This document shows, in pieces, positions 16,316 to 25,253 of a stretch of 64,000 nucleotides of DNA. A program made the translations under genes and the position numbers. The number at the start of each line of letters is the position of its first letter. The stretch's first letter is position 1. The notes under the pieces are model-generated. The model did not search any database and was not told the origin of the DNA. It saw nothing but the letters and a program-made list of their open reading frames with translations. Source of the DNA: Streptomyces sp. P3 (lineage in GTDB: Bacteria; Actinomycetota; Actinomycetes; Streptomycetales; Streptomycetaceae); NCBI RefSeq assembly GCF_003032475.1, contig NZ_CP028369.1:124001-188000 (forward strand), given 5' to 3'.

Positions 16316-16616
16316 GGGTACCTCCGGCTGCGTCGACCGGCGGACGGGGTGTCCCAGGGCGGACACGGCTCAGGGGACTGGTTGAACGGTCCCCCGTCCG
16401 GGCCGGTGCTTGATGCTACCGAGCCCATCACGTGCGACCGACCGCCTCTCGCCGAGCGTGAAACGGATCACCCATTCGAGCGATGGATCGAAGGTTTACG
16501 ATTTCGAGCCACCGAGGCTGAGCTCGATCGGGCATTCGCACCCCGTGATCGGGACGAGGAGGCCCTGATGATTGCTCCGGGCCGTGCCTCGCCTCCGATA
16601 CGAAGCCTCCACAGCG
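16316..16616. other. Intergenic region rshA/dapF
   Basis: About 300 bp between the rshA start and the dapF stop, both on the minus strand. It presumably holds the rshA promoter. A plus-strand ATG at 16568 with GAGGAGG upstream opens a 49-codon frame running into dapF antisense, but its codon composition is poor and I do not call it. Nothing else recognised. Confidence 0.5.
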
Positions 16617-17486
16617 TCACCGAAGGGCTGTTTCCAGCCACTCGGCATCGATCTCTCCTGTGGCGACGATCACGGCAGGCCCCGTCATCTCGATCTCCCC
16701 GTCGGGTCGCTCGGTGATCACCAGACGTCCGCCCGGCACATCGACCGTGTACATGACGGGGGTTCCGGTGGCCGCCGGGTCGGCGCCGTCCCTGCGCGCG
16801 GCGGCCACGGCGACGGCGCACGCGCCCGTGCCGCACGAGCGGGTCTCGCCGGAGCCGCGCTCGTGCACGCGCAGGGCGACATGCCGCGGGCCGCGGTCCA
16901 CGACGAACTCGACGTTGACCCCGTCCGGGTAGGCGGCGGCTGGGCTGAAGGGCGGCGGGGAGAGCAGGGCGCCGGCGTGTGCGAGGTCGTCCACGAAGGC
17001 GACGGCGTGCGGGTTGCCCATGTTCACGTTGCGAGCGGGCCAGCTGCGCTCCCCGACGCTCACCGTGACGTCGCCCTCGGGCAGGCGGGCCCTGCCCATG
17101 CCGACCGTGACGTCGCCGTTCTTTGCGAGGTGCACGCGCTTCACGCCGCCGCGGGTGGCGATCGCGAGGTCGCCGTCGGTGACGAGTCCGGCGTACTGGA
17201 GATAGCGCGCGAAGACGCGGGCTCCGTTGCCGCACATCTCGGCGACGGAGCCGTCGCCGTTGCGGTAGTCCATGAACCACTCCGCCTCGGCGGCCATGTG
17301 CCCGGCCTCGGGGTGCGCCGCGGACCGCACGACGTGCAGCACCCCGTCCGCCCCGATGCCCGCGCGGCGGTCGCACAGGGCTGCGACATGGGCCGGGGAG
17401 AGGTCTACGGCGTTCTCGGGGTCCGGGACGATCACGAAGTCGTTCTCGGTCCCGTGCCCCTTGAGGAAGGCGATCCGGGTGCTCAT
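16617..17486 (-). CDS. dapF: Diaminopimelate epimerase
   Basis: 289 residues; interconverts LL- and meso-diaminopimelate for lysine and peptidoglycan synthesis. The two catalytic Cys are seen in MCGNGARVFARYL and SCGTGACAVAV, with the N-terminal KGHGTENDFV motif of actinobacterial DapF. The ATG at 17486 is chosen because it begins exactly at the family N-terminus (MSTRIAFLKGHG); the frame extends further upstream but into non-conserved sequence. Streptomyces uses LL-DAP in its wall, made upstream of this step, so the enzyme here serves mainly lysine supply. Confidence 0.95.
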   Translation of the reverse strand: MSTRIAFLKGHGTENDFVIVPDPENAVDLSPAHVAALCDRRAGIGADGVLHVVRSAAHPEAGHMAAEAEWFMDYRNGDGSVAEMCGNGARVFARYLQYAGLVTDGDLAIATRGGVKRVHLAKNGDVTVGMGRARLPEGDVTVSVGERSWPARNVNMGNPHAVAFVDDLAHAGALLSPPPFSPAAAYPDGVNVEFVVDRGPRHVALRVHERGSGETRSCGTGACAVAVAAARRDGADPAATGTPVMYTVDVPGGRLVITERPDGEIEMTGPAVIVATGEIDAEWLETALR

Positions 17487-17518
17487 TCCTCGATCGTACG
17501 GCGTGCCGCGCGGCAGGC

Positions 17519-18028
17519 TCAGCGCAGCCTGGCGACCCGCCAGACGGCCAGCGCCACCACCGCCGCGACCATCACGACGTAGGCGAGGGCGACCCGCCAG
17601 TCGGGTCTGCGCCCGGAGCCGCGCGGGGGCAGCCCGGGCCACGTGTAACCGACGCGGCGGGCGGCCGTCATGCCCCATCCGGCCGCGCAGAAGCAGATCA
17701 GCAGCCCGAGCATGGCGATCATGGCGCCGCTGTCGCCGAAGTCGAAGGCGAGCGGGAAGGCGAACATCAGGGAGCCGATGGCGGCGAGGGCCACGATGGG
17801 TGCGAGCTGCCAGATCCGCAGCCGGCGCTGCGGGCGCAGCTCGACCTCCACCTCGGGGCCGCTCGCGAACATCTCCTCGGGCTCGGGACCGTCGTCGCTG
17901 ACGCCGCCCCGGGTGTCGTCCTCGTCCGGCCCGTCCGGGCTCAGACGGCCTTCCTCCGGCTCCGTCTCACCACGCTCGGTGGTGAGGTGTTCGGTGCCGT
18001 GTGCGGTGTCGCGAGGGCCGGCCTCCAT
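17519..18028 (-). CDS. Small membrane protein, unknown function
   Basis: 169 residues from the ATG at 18028 (GGGAGG upstream); a GTG at 18058 lacks a binding site. The N-terminal ~75 residues are acidic and rich in Asp, Glu and Gly. Three hydrophobic segments follow: LAPIVALAAIGSLMFAFPLA, MIAMLGLLICFCAAGWGMTA, and ALAYVVMVAAVVALAVW, with a basic loop between the second and third. It sits between miaA and dapF on the same strand with a 32-bp gap to dapF. I recognise it as a conserved Streptomyces type but know no function. Confidence 0.75.
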   Translation of the reverse strand: MEAGPRDTAHGTEHLTTERGETEPEEGRLSPDGPDEDDTRGGVSDDGPEPEEMFASGPEVEVELRPQRRLRIWQLAPIVALAAIGSLMFAFPLAFDFGDSGAMIAMLGLLICFCAAGWGMTAARRVGYTWPGLPPRGSGRRPDWRVALAYVVMVAAVVALAVWRVARLR

Positions 18029-18136
18029 CGCCACGCGCCCTCCCAACTCGGACTCCACTTGGTCGATCGAAGCTCGATGATGGCACGGCGCGGGAGGCCT
18101 GGATGACGGCCTGGGCGTCCCGATGCAATGACGTGA

Positions 18137-19075
18137 TCAGGCTGTGACCGGTCGCTCCACGAACGCCAGTGCGGACTCCGGCAGTTCCGTGAGATCAGCC
18201 GCAGCCCCGCTCAACCAGTGCACCCGCGGATCGCGCCTGAACCACGAATCCTGACGGCGTGCGAAGCGCTTGGTGGCGCGCACGGTCTCCGCGCGCGCCT
18301 CGTCCTGCGTGCACTCGCCACTCAGGGCCGTGAGGACCTGCTGATAGCCGAGCGCGCGTGAGGCCGTACGGCCCGCGCGCAGGCCCTGGGCCTCCAGCGC
18401 GCGGACCTCGTCCACCAGTCCCGCGTCCCACATCCGGTCGACGCGGCGGGCGATGCGTTCGTCGAGTTCCGGGCGGGCCACGTCCACGCCGATCTGGACT
18501 GTGTCGTAGACCGAGTCATGTCCGGGCAGATTGGCGGTGAAGGGCTTACCGGTGATCTCGATCACCTCGAGCGCCCGGACGATACGGCGGCCGTTGCCGG
18601 GCAGGATCGCCTGCGCGGCCTCCGGGTCGGCCGCGGCCAGCCGGGCGTGCAGGGCTCCCGAACCTCGCAGCGTGAGCTCCTCCTCCAGCCGGGCGCGGAC
18701 CTCGGGGTCGGTGCCGGGGAACTCCAGGTTGTCGACGGCGCCGCGGACGTACAGGCCGGAGCCGCCGACCAGAATCGGCCACCTGCCCGCGGCGAGCAGG
18801 GCGTCGATGCGCTCCCGCGCCAGCCGCTGGTACTCGGCGACGGACGCGGTGACCGTGACGTCCCAGACGTCCAGGAGGTGGTGCGGGACGCCGCAGCGCT
18901 CCTCGGCCGTCAGTTTGGCGGTGCCGATGTCCATCCCTCGGTAGAGCTGCATGGAGTCGGCGTTGACGACCTCGCCGCCGAGCCGCTGGGCCAGGAAGAC
19001 GCCCAGATCGGACTTTCCGGCCGCGGTCGGTCCGACGACGGCGATGACGCGGGGGGCGGGGGGTGCGCTGCTCAC
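18137..19075 (-). CDS. miaA: tRNA dimethylallyltransferase MiaA
   Basis: 312 residues; adds dimethylallyl to A37 of tRNAs reading UNN codons, the substrate later modified by MiaB (also in this window at 20849-22378). P-loop GPTAAGKSDLG at residues ~13-23, DSMQLYRGMDIGTAK and the PHHLLD motif are present. The frame is open far upstream to 19843, but homology starts at the GTG at 19075 (VSSAPPAPRVIAVVGP), giving the usual family length. It is divergent from the gene at 19257. Confidence 0.95.
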   Translation of the reverse strand: MSSAPPAPRVIAVVGPTAAGKSDLGVFLAQRLGGEVVNADSMQLYRGMDIGTAKLTAEERCGVPHHLLDVWDVTVTASVAEYQRLARERIDALLAAGRWPILVGGSGLYVRGAVDNLEFPGTDPEVRARLEEELTLRGSGALHARLAAADPEAAQAILPGNGRRIVRALEVIEITGKPFTANLPGHDSVYDTVQIGVDVARPELDERIARRVDRMWDAGLVDEVRALEAQGLRAGRTASRALGYQQVLTALSGECTQDEARAETVRATKRFARRQDSWFRRDPRVHWLSGAAADLTELPESALAFVERPVTA

Positions 19076-19256
19076 GCCACCAGTCTCGCAAACGTCCGCG
19101 CCCACCCTCGAACGAGTTACGTGACGGGACACGTGCGGCGTCGTTCCCCGTTGCCGGATTCCCGTCGCCCTGGCGCGAGCGGCGGCCTTCGGCGGCGCGA
19201 ACGGACGCACCGGCCGACGCGGGATTTCGCCCGTACGAGTACCGTATGGAGTAGAT

Positions 19257-19581
19257 ATGAGCGTTTTGGAGCGACTTTTCGGAAGGTCGAAGGCTTCGGA
19301 GGAGGCGCCGGAGGAGGGAGCCGCCACGGAGGAGGCGACGACCGCCGAGGAGGCGCAGCAGCCGGCCGAGACCTGCCCGGCACCGCAGCCCGCCGGGACC
19401 GATGCCGACGACCCGGTCGCCGACGCCCGGGACGGGGACCGAGCCGACAGCCTCGTCGAAGACGGGGCCGCAACCGGAGAGCGAGACGGAAGAGGCCGCC
19501 GGCGAAGGCGTCGGAATCCCCCGGCAGCCGTCCGCCGAGGAGGCCGCCGACAGCGCGGCGGACGACGGCGCCCGCACGTGA
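19257..19581 (+). pseudogene. Small acidic hypothetical protein gene with an apparent +1 frameshift
   Basis: ATG at 19257 with GGAG 5 nt upstream; the first ~45 codons (MSVLERLFGRSKASEEAPEE...) have normal composition. After about 19430 that frame becomes Arg-rich (GRGRRRRRRNPP) while the +1 frame reads the acidic PESETEEAAGEGVG...SAEEAADSADDGART and stops with TGA at 19579-19581, just before the next gene's ribosome binding site. Third-position GC also switches to the +1 frame. I infer that an intact relative would be ~105-110 residues ending in the +1 frame; either a true frameshift or a sequencing error is possible. Function unknown. Confidence 0.65.
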
Positions 19582-19604
19582 GGAACCCGCGAGGAAGGTG
19601 ACCC

Positions 19605-19874
19605 ATGGGTCTCTTGCACAGTTTGAAGAGCAAGCTCACCCCGGCCAAAGGCAAGGTCTCGGACCTCGCGCTCCAGCACGGGGACAAGATCCAGCACGGC
19701 ATCGACAAGGCCGCGCACGTCGTCGACGAGAAGACCAGGGGCAAGTACAGCGACAGGATCCACACGGGCACCGGCAAGGCCAAGGGCGCCATGGACCGGC
19801 TCGCGCACAAGGACGGCTCAGCGGGGGGCGGCGACACCTTCACTCCGCCGAAGACGCCCCCGCCTGCCTCCTGA
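19605..19874 (+). CDS. MT0933-type antitoxin-like small protein
   Basis: 89 residues, Lys- and Gly-rich: MGLLHSLKSKLTPAKGKVSD at the N-terminus, then alternating helix-forming segments with HGDKIQHGIDKAAHVVDEKT and KYSDRIHTGTGKAKGAMDRL. This pattern fits the actinobacterial family annotated as antitoxin MT0933/Rv0909. GAGGAAGGTGACCC precedes the ATG. No toxin gene (for example a START-domain Rv0910 partner) is adjacent, so the antitoxin label is by family only. It lies 23 bp downstream of the frameshifted gene and is probably cotranscribed with it. Confidence 0.7.
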   Translation: MGLLHSLKSKLTPAKGKVSDLALQHGDKIQHGIDKAAHVVDEKTRGKYSDRIHTGTGKAKGAMDRLAHKDGSAGGGDTFTPPKTPPPAS

Positions 19875-19968
19875 GCGACCTCTGCGCCGACCCGCGAACG
19901 GCGGGCGGCCGCGTTTCACACGCGCGCGCCCGTCCGCCGTGCTGTGCCCGGACTTCGCGCACGCGCGG

Positions 19969-20685
19969 CTACGACCAGGTGGCGACCACGTACCCCACGC
20001 CGTACGGCGCGTCCTCGTACAGCAGGGCGCCGGCCGGCTCCGTGCCCTCGGCGGCGCCCGCCAGCACCTGCCAGGGCGCCCGGCCCGCCGCCTTGAGCTC
20101 GTGTGCCTGCTCGGCGTCCAGTGCCATGAGGGCCTCGACGTCCGCCGTGCCGAGCGCCCGGGCGACCGCCGCGTCGAACGGAGCCGCACGCTCGTCGAGG
20201 TAACCCGGGGCCTTCAGCGTCCGGCACGCACTGCCGTCGCCCATCACCAGGAGGGCGACCCGCCCCGCCGACCCGCCGATCCGCCGGCCGGCCTCGACGC
20301 AACGCTCGGCTGCGAGCGACTCGCCCACGCCCAGGCCCTCCACGGGGGCGCCCGACCAGTCGGCCCGCTCGAGCAGCCAGGCCGCCACCGCGAGGGACGG
20401 CGGCAGCTCACGTCCGGCGGGCGTGTCCGCGCCGCCGCGGCCCAGCCGGACGGCGAGATCCACTCCGAAGCCCTGGAAGGAACCCCGGGCGCCCTCCGGG
20501 TGCGGGCCGCGGCCCGACTGCTCGGCCGGCCCGACGACGACGAGCCGGTCCGCCCGGGCGGCCGCCAGCACGGCCAGCGCGTCGGAACAGGCGGTGCGCA
20601 CGGGGTCCAGCTCGGGCGCGGCGCCCGCGGCGACCTCGGGCACGAGGAGCGGCGGGCAGGGGCAGACTGCGGCAGCGACAAGCAT
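19969..20685 (-). CDS. Class III extradiol dioxygenase-like (MEMO/LigB-fold) protein
   Basis: 238 residues from the ATG at 20685. The N-terminus AAVCPCPPLLVPEVAAG and DRLVVVGPAE resemble actinobacterial proteins annotated as class III extradiol ring-cleavage dioxygenase subunit B-like, with LLVMGDGSA and FDAAVARALG further on. Active-site residues are only partly conserved by eye, so enzymatic activity is uncertain. It is downstream of miaB on the same strand with a 163-bp gap. No aromatic-degradation genes are nearby. Confidence 0.6.
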   Translation of the reverse strand: MLVAAAVCPCPPLLVPEVAAGAAPELDPVRTACSDALAVLAAARADRLVVVGPAEQSGRGPHPEGARGSFQGFGVDLAVRLGRGGADTPAGRELPPSLAVAAWLLERADWSGAPVEGLGVGESLAAERCVEAGRRIGGSAGRVALLVMGDGSACRTLKAPGYLDERAAPFDAAVARALGTADVEALMALDAEQAHELKAAGRAPWQVLAGAAEGTEPAGALLYEDAPYGVGYVVATWS

Positions 20686-20848
20686 GATCGGCAGGGTAAC
20701 CCCGCGGGACACCCCGGCGGCGGCCCTCGATCGGACCCATCCTCAGGCCTGAGGATCACAAAGCCGCCAAGGCCGACGGGGCGACGATCGCGCGCACGGG
20801 GACGGCCGGCCCGCGGTCGCCTCCGCCCGCCCCGCCCGTGTCAGGCCG

Positions 20849-22378
20849 TCAGTCGCAGCCGCAGCCGGTCGCCGCGGCCGCCGGCACTGGCTCCGGGGCG
20901 CCGATCTTCGGCAGACCCAGCATCACGCCCGCCGGCTTCGCCGCCTTCTCGGCGGTGCGCCTCTCCCAGGCGTCTCCCGCGCGCGTGCGGCGCACGTCGA
21001 GGACGGCGCCCTCGGCGAGGAGATGGTGCGGGGCTGCGTAGGTGACCTCCACGGTCACCACGTCGCCGGGGCGGACCTCCTGCTCCGGCTTGGTGAAGTG
21101 GACCAGGCGGTTGTCGGGGGCGCGGCCGGAGAGGCGGTGGGTGGCGCCGTCCTTGCGGCCCTCGCCCTCGGCGACCATCAGCTCCAGGGTGCGGCCGACC
21201 TGCTTCTTGTTCTCCTCCCAGGAGATCTCCTCCTGGAGGGCGACGAGGCGCTCGTAGCGCGCCTGCACGACCTCCTTGGGGATCTGGCCCTCCATGGTCG
21301 CGGCCGGCGTGCCGGGGCGCTTGGAGTACTGGAAGGTGAACGCCTGCGCGAAGCGCGCCTCGCGCACCGCGTGCAGCGTCTGCTCGAAGTCCTCCTCGGT
21401 CTCGCCGGGGAAGCCCACGATGATGTCGGTGGTGATAGCCGCGTGCGGGATGGCGGCGCGCACCTTCTCGATGATCCCGAGGTAGCGCTCCTGCCGGTAG
21501 GAGCGGCGCATCGCCTTCAGGACCGTGTCCGAGCCGGACTGCAGCGGCATGTGCAGCTGAGGCATCACGTTGGGCGTCTCGGCCATGGCGGCGATGACGT
21601 CGTCCGTGAAGTCGCGCGGGTGCGGGGAGGTGAAGCGGACGCGCTCCAGGCCCTCGATCGCGCCGCACGCGCGCAGCAGCTTGCCGAAGGCCTCGCGGTC
21701 GCCGATGTCGGAGCCGTAGGCGTTGACGTTCTGGCCGAGCAGCGTGATCTCGCTGACGCCCTCGCCGACCAGCGCCTCGATCTCGGCGAGGATGTCGCCG
21801 GTGCGCCGGTCCTTCTCCTTGCCGCGCAGCGCCGGAACGATGCAGAAGGTGCAGGTGTTGTTGCAGCCCACGGAGATGGACACCCAGGCCGCATAGGCGC
21901 TCTCGCGCCGCGTGGGCAGCGTGGAGGGGAAGGCCTCGAGCGACTCGGCGATCTCGACCTGCGCCTCTTCCTGCACGCGCGCGCGTTCCAGCAGCACCGG
22001 GAGCTTGCCGATGTTGTGCGTGCCGAAGACGACGTCCACCCAGGGCGCCTTCTTGACGATGGTGTCGCGGTCCTTCTGCGCCAGGCAGCCGCCGACCGCG
22101 ATCTGCATGCCGGGCCGGCTCGCCTTGCGCGGCGCGAGCCGGCCGAGGTTGCCGTACAGCCGGTTGTCGGCGTTCTCGCGCACCGCGCAGGTGTTGAAGA
22201 CCACGACGTCCGCGTCGCCGTCCGCCCCCTCGGGGGCGCGCACGTACCCGGCCTCTTCGAGCAGTCCGGACAATCGCTCGGAGTCATGGACGTTCATCTG
22301 GCACCCGTAAGTGCGGATTTCGTAGCTCTTGGGTGCGGGCGCGTCCACGGCGAGGCTCCGGTCACTGCTGCTGGTCAT
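20849..22378 (-). CDS. miaB: tRNA-2-methylthio-N6-dimethylallyladenosine synthase MiaB
   Basis: 509-residue radical-SAM methylthiotransferase that converts i6A37 to ms2i6A37. The N-terminal UPF0004 domain has Cys ligands in [23 protein letters not shown] and GGCLAQ; the radical-SAM motif is [16 protein letters not shown]; and a C-terminal TRAM domain ([16 protein letters not shown]...) is present. The ATG at 22378 fits the family N-terminus. The last 25 residues are an Ala/Pro tail ending GCGCD. It acts after MiaA. Confidence 0.95.
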   Translation of the reverse strand: MTSSSDRSLAVDAPAPKSYEIRTYGCQMNVHDSERLSGLLEEAGYVRAPEGADGDADVVVFNTCAVRENADNRLYGNLGRLAPRKASRPGMQIAVGGCLAQKDRDTIVKKAPWVDVVFGTHNIGKLPVLLERARVQEEAQVEIAESLEAFPSTLPTRRESAYAAWVSISVGCNNTCTFCIVPALRGKEKDRRTGDILAEIEALVGEGVSEITLLGQNVNAYGSDIGDREAFGKLLRACGAIEGLERVRFTSPHPRDFTDDVIAAMAETPNVMPQLHMPLQSGSDTVLKAMRRSYRQERYLGIIEKVRAAIPHAAITTDIIVGFPGETEEDFEQTLHAVREARFAQAFTFQYSKRPGTPAATMEGQIPKEVVQARYERLVALQEEISWEENKKQVGRTLELMVAEGEGRKDGATHRLSGRAPDNRLVHFTKPEQEVRPGDVVTVEVTYAAPHHLLAEGAVLDVRRTRAGDAWERRTAEKAAKPAGVMLGLPKIGAPEPVPAAAATGCGCD

Positions 22379-22445
22379 GCGTCAAGGGTAGGCGGTCCCG
22401 GAGAACGCCCGTTCCCCGTGATGCGCGGGGACGGTCGGCGACACC

Positions 22446-22589
22446 TCAGGGGTCGATGAGGAGGGCGCGGATCGTGTAGCGGGTGCGGGCCGGCTCCAGC
22501 CGGTCGCGCATGCCGCCGTCCCGGTCGGCTCTCCATGGCGCCGCCGTGGCCGGCCTCGCCGTGCGGAGCCGGCCCTGTCCATCCGTCAC
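22446..22589 (-). CDS. Possible 47-codon ORF upstream of miaB
   Basis: GTG at 22589 to TGA at 22446, reading VTDGQGRLRT... and ending RTRYTIRALLIDP. The C-terminal half has protein-like composition. No clear ribosome binding site is seen. It could be a small gene or a remnant. Function unknown. Confidence 0.2.
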   Translation of the reverse strand: MTDGQGRLRTARPATAAPWRADRDGGMRDRLEPARTRYTIRALLIDP

Positions 22590-22805
22590 GACACCCTGTC
22601 GTCACCGTACGGCGGAATGGCAGCATGGCGGCGCGGGCACCCGTGGGAGACGTCACGGACCGGACGTCAGGCGAACGGGCGTCACGCGAGCGCTCGGTGC
22701 CGACCGACGACGGCCGGCGCCCTCCGGTGAGCACCGGCGGGCGGGCGAGCGCGGGACGACCGCGGCGACTGAACGACCAGCCGACGATCGACAAGGGGAA
22801 GAAAC

Positions 22806-23291
22806 GTGCCTGCTCCACGCCTCCGGACGACTCCGCTGCCAGGCATCGGAGTCCAGTACGACCTCGTGACGCGGGAGCAACGCCACCTGTCGGTCGTTGC
22901 GCACCGCGACGGTGCCCGCACCGTCAACGTGTACCGGGCCGACGACCCCGACTCCTGCGCCGGATCCGTGCGCCTGACAGCCGCCGAGGCCGGCTCACTG
23001 ATCGACGCGCTGACGCCGTCCCACCACAGCGCGAGCCTGCTGTACACGACGGATCTGGGGCTGGTCGCCGAGCGCGTGGAGGTGGCGGCGACCTCCCGCT
23101 GGAACGGGCGGCTGCTGGGCGACACCCGGATGCGCACCGAGACCGGCGCCTCGATCGTGGCGGTGCTGCGGCGGGCCGAGGCCATTCCGTCCCCGGCGCC
23201 CGACTTCCGTCTCGCGGGAGGCGACACGCTCATCGTCATCGGCACCCGCGAGGGCGTGGACGCGGCCGCGGCAGTCCTCGGGCGGGAGTGA
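22806..23291 (+). CDS. RCK_C (TrkA-C) domain regulatory subunit of a cation/proton antiporter
   Basis: 161 residues from a GTG at 22806 with AAGGGGAAG upstream. The C-terminal half (WNGRLLGDTRMRTETGASIVAVLR... RLAGGDTLIVIGTREGV) is a TrkA-C ligand-binding domain; the N-terminal half (LPGIGVQYDLVTREQRHLSVV) matches the KhtT-type N-terminal domain. The antiporter gene begins 4 bp after its stop, so the pair is an operon in which this cytosolic protein probably gates transport in response to a nucleotide such as c-di-AMP. KhtTU-like arrangement is known; the ligand here is inference. Confidence 0.85.
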   Translation: MPAPRLRTTPLPGIGVQYDLVTREQRHLSVVAHRDGARTVNVYRADDPDSCAGSVRLTAAEAGSLIDALTPSHHSASLLYTTDLGLVAERVEVAATSRWNGRLLGDTRMRTETGASIVAVLRRAEAIPSPAPDFRLAGGDTLIVIGTREGVDAAAAVLGRE

Positions 23292-23295
23292 GCGA

Positions 23296-24519
23296 GTGCA
23301 CTCCGCGGTTCTGCTGATCGAATTCGGTTCCATCATCCTCGGGCTCGGCCTGCTCGGCCGGTTCGCGGCCCGATTCCGGTTCTCGCCGATCCCGCTCTAC
23401 CTGCTGGCGGGTCTGGCCTTCGGCGAGGGCGGGCTGCTGCCGCTCGGCGCGAGCGAGGAGTTCGTCGCCACCGGCGCCGAGATCGGCGTCATCCTGTTGC
23501 TGCTGATGCTCGGCCTGGAGTACACGGCGAGCGATCTGATCTCCAACCTCAAGGCCCACTACCCCTCCGGCCTCGTCGACTGCGCCCTCAACGCCGTGCC
23601 GGGCGCGGCCGCCGCGCTGCTGCTGGGCTGGGGGCCGGTGGCGGCGGTGGTGCTGGCGGGCGTCACCTGGATCTCGTCGTCCGGAGTGATCGCCAAGGTG
23701 CTCGGCGACCTGGGCCGGGTCGGCAACCGGGAGACGCCGGTGATCCTCAGCGTGCTGGTCCTGGAGGACCTGGCCATGGCCGTCTATCTGCCCATCGTCA
23801 CCGCCCTGGTGGCCGGGGTGGGCTTGGCGGCCGGCAGCGTGACCCTGGCGATCGCGCTGGGCGCCGCGGGCCTCGTGCTCTTCGCCGCGGTGCGCTACGG
23901 GCGGGTCATCTCCCGTTTCGTGTCCAGCGACGACCCGGAGAAACTGCTCCTGGTGGTATTGGGGCTGACGATCCTGGTCGCCGGGGTGGCGCAGCAGCTG
24001 CAGGTGTCGGCGGCGGTGGGGGCGTTCCTGGTGGGCATCGCGCTCTCCGGGGAGGTCGCCGAGGGGGCGCACACCCTGCTGAGCCCACTGCGCGACCTGT
24101 TCGCCGCCGTCTTCTTCGTGTTCTTCGGCCTGCACACCGATCCGGCGAGCATCCCTCCCGTTCTCGCCCCGGCGCTCGCCCTGGCGGTCGTCACCGCGGC
24201 CACGAAGATCGCCACGGGATACTGGGCGGCCCGGCGCGCCGGGATCTCGGTCAAGGGACGGTGGCGGGCGGGCGGTGCGCTGGTGGCGCGCGGGGAGTTC
24301 TCGATCGTCATCGCCGGTCTCGCGGTCACCGCGGGAATCGAGCCTTCACTCGGTCCGCTGGCGACGGCTTACGTCCTGATCCTCGTCATCGTGGGCCCCC
24401 TCACGGCCCGCTACACTGAGCCCCTGGCGGCCCGCAGGTCCCGACGCGGACGCCCCCGCGCCGACGGCGCACCGACGCAGCTGCCCGAGCCTGTCCCGCA
24501 GACCCGCGTGGGTGACTGA
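23296..24519 (+). CDS. CPA2-family monovalent cation:proton antiporter (KefB/KhtU-like)
   Basis: 407 residues with ~12 predicted membrane helices and no C-terminal RCK domain. Signature stretches are LLLLMLGLEYTASDL, GVTWISSSGVIAKVL, LVLEDLAMAVYLPI and VFFVFFGLHTDP. The ligand-sensing part is supplied by the separate RCK_C protein encoded immediately upstream. The GTG at 23296 gives VHSAVLLIEFGSIILGLGL, leading straight into the first helix. It probably exports K+ or Na+ in exchange for H+. Confidence 0.9.
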   Translation: MHSAVLLIEFGSIILGLGLLGRFAARFRFSPIPLYLLAGLAFGEGGLLPLGASEEFVATGAEIGVILLLLMLGLEYTASDLISNLKAHYPSGLVDCALNAVPGAAAALLLGWGPVAAVVLAGVTWISSSGVIAKVLGDLGRVGNRETPVILSVLVLEDLAMAVYLPIVTALVAGVGLAAGSVTLAIALGAAGLVLFAAVRYGRVISRFVSSDDPEKLLLVVLGLTILVAGVAQQLQVSAAVGAFLVGIALSGEVAEGAHTLLSPLRDLFAAVFFVFFGLHTDPASIPPVLAPALALAVVTAATKIATGYWAARRAGISVKGRWRAGGALVARGEFSIVIAGLAVTAGIEPSLGPLATAYVLILVIVGPLTARYTEPLAARRSRRGRPRADGAPTQLPEPVPQTRVGD

Positions 24520-24583
24520 GGCGGGGAGACGGCGAGTGGGCGGGACGGGGGAAGCGGAGAGAGGGCGTACACCCGCCCACGGC

Positions 24584-24655
24584 CGACCCGCCACCCGGTT
24601 CCAGGCCCGACCCGCCGCCCTGTTCCAGGCCCGACCCGCCACCCGGCTCACCCGG
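24584..24655. repeat. Three tandem copies of a 24-bp unit
   Basis: Units beginning CGACCCGCC at 24584, 24608 and 24632, each with a following CACCCGGTTCCAGG-like segment. The array lies between the convergent antiporter and MazG-like genes. No reading frame through it is convincing. Confidence 0.8.
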
Positions 24656-24685
24656 CCCTCGCGGTCTCATGCCCCGCCGGCAGCA

Positions 24686-25090
24686 TCACTCCCCGCCGTC
24701 GGCCCACCCCTGGCGGCGCAGGACCGCGGACACGTCCGGAGCCTCGTAGTGCTCGCCCTTGAGGACCTTGCCGTCGGCGCGACGGGCGACCTGACCGTGC
24801 GGTCCCAATTTGGTCATGTTGGACCGGTGGATCTCCGCGAGCACGGCGTCGAGGTCGATCCCGTGCACCAGGGCCGTGCCGTACGCGACGTAGACGACGT
24901 CCGCCAGTTCGTGGGCCAGCCGGTCCAGGGAGCCGGTGACCGACACCTCGGCGACCTCCGCGGCCTCCTCGGCGAGCAGGTCCCCGCGGTGGGCGGCCAG
25001 CCCGGGCGAGACCCGCGTGGGCGTGCTGCGGGCGTCGAGCCCGAAGGCGCGGTGGAACTCACGGACCAGGTCGGCGGGCGAGGAACTCAT
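24686..25090 (-). CDS. MazG-like nucleotide pyrophosphohydrolase
   Basis: 134 residues of the all-alpha NTP pyrophosphatase superfamily. The Mg2+-binding motif EEAAEV and downstream HELADVVYVAYG give the E..E...E..D pattern, and the C-terminus has KVLKGEHYEAPDV, typical of the phosphoribosyl-ATP pyrophosphohydrolase-like group. It would hydrolyse an NTP to NMP and PPi, probably for nucleotide-pool sanitation. The ATG at 25090 begins the conserved region. Convergent with the antiporter gene. Confidence 0.8.
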   Translation of the reverse strand: MSSSPADLVREFHRAFGLDARSTPTRVSPGLAAHRGDLLAEEAAEVAEVSVTGSLDRLAHELADVVYVAYGTALVHGIDLDAVLAEIHRSNMTKLGPHGQVARRADGKVLKGEHYEAPDVSAVLRRQGWADGGE

Positions 25091-25253
25091 GCCACGACTG
25101 TATCGACGGCCACCGACACTCCCGTTCGCCCCTCCCGTTGCGCCCCTCCGCTCCGTCGCTCACGTCCGTCGCTCACGTCCGTCACCGCCTCGGTAACCTG
25201 CCCGGTGAGCCCGCCCTGGCCAGCACCGCGTACCGGCTGGCAGGATCGCGCTC

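Noticed and set aside
16568..16717. Plus-strand ATG with GAGGAGG and a 49-codon frame
   Set aside because: It runs antisense into dapF, is Ser/Arg-rich and has poor codon bias.
18137..19843. 568-codon minus frame containing miaA
   Set aside because: Homology and normal length begin at GTG 19075; the N-terminal 250 residues are antisense to the genes at 19257-19874.
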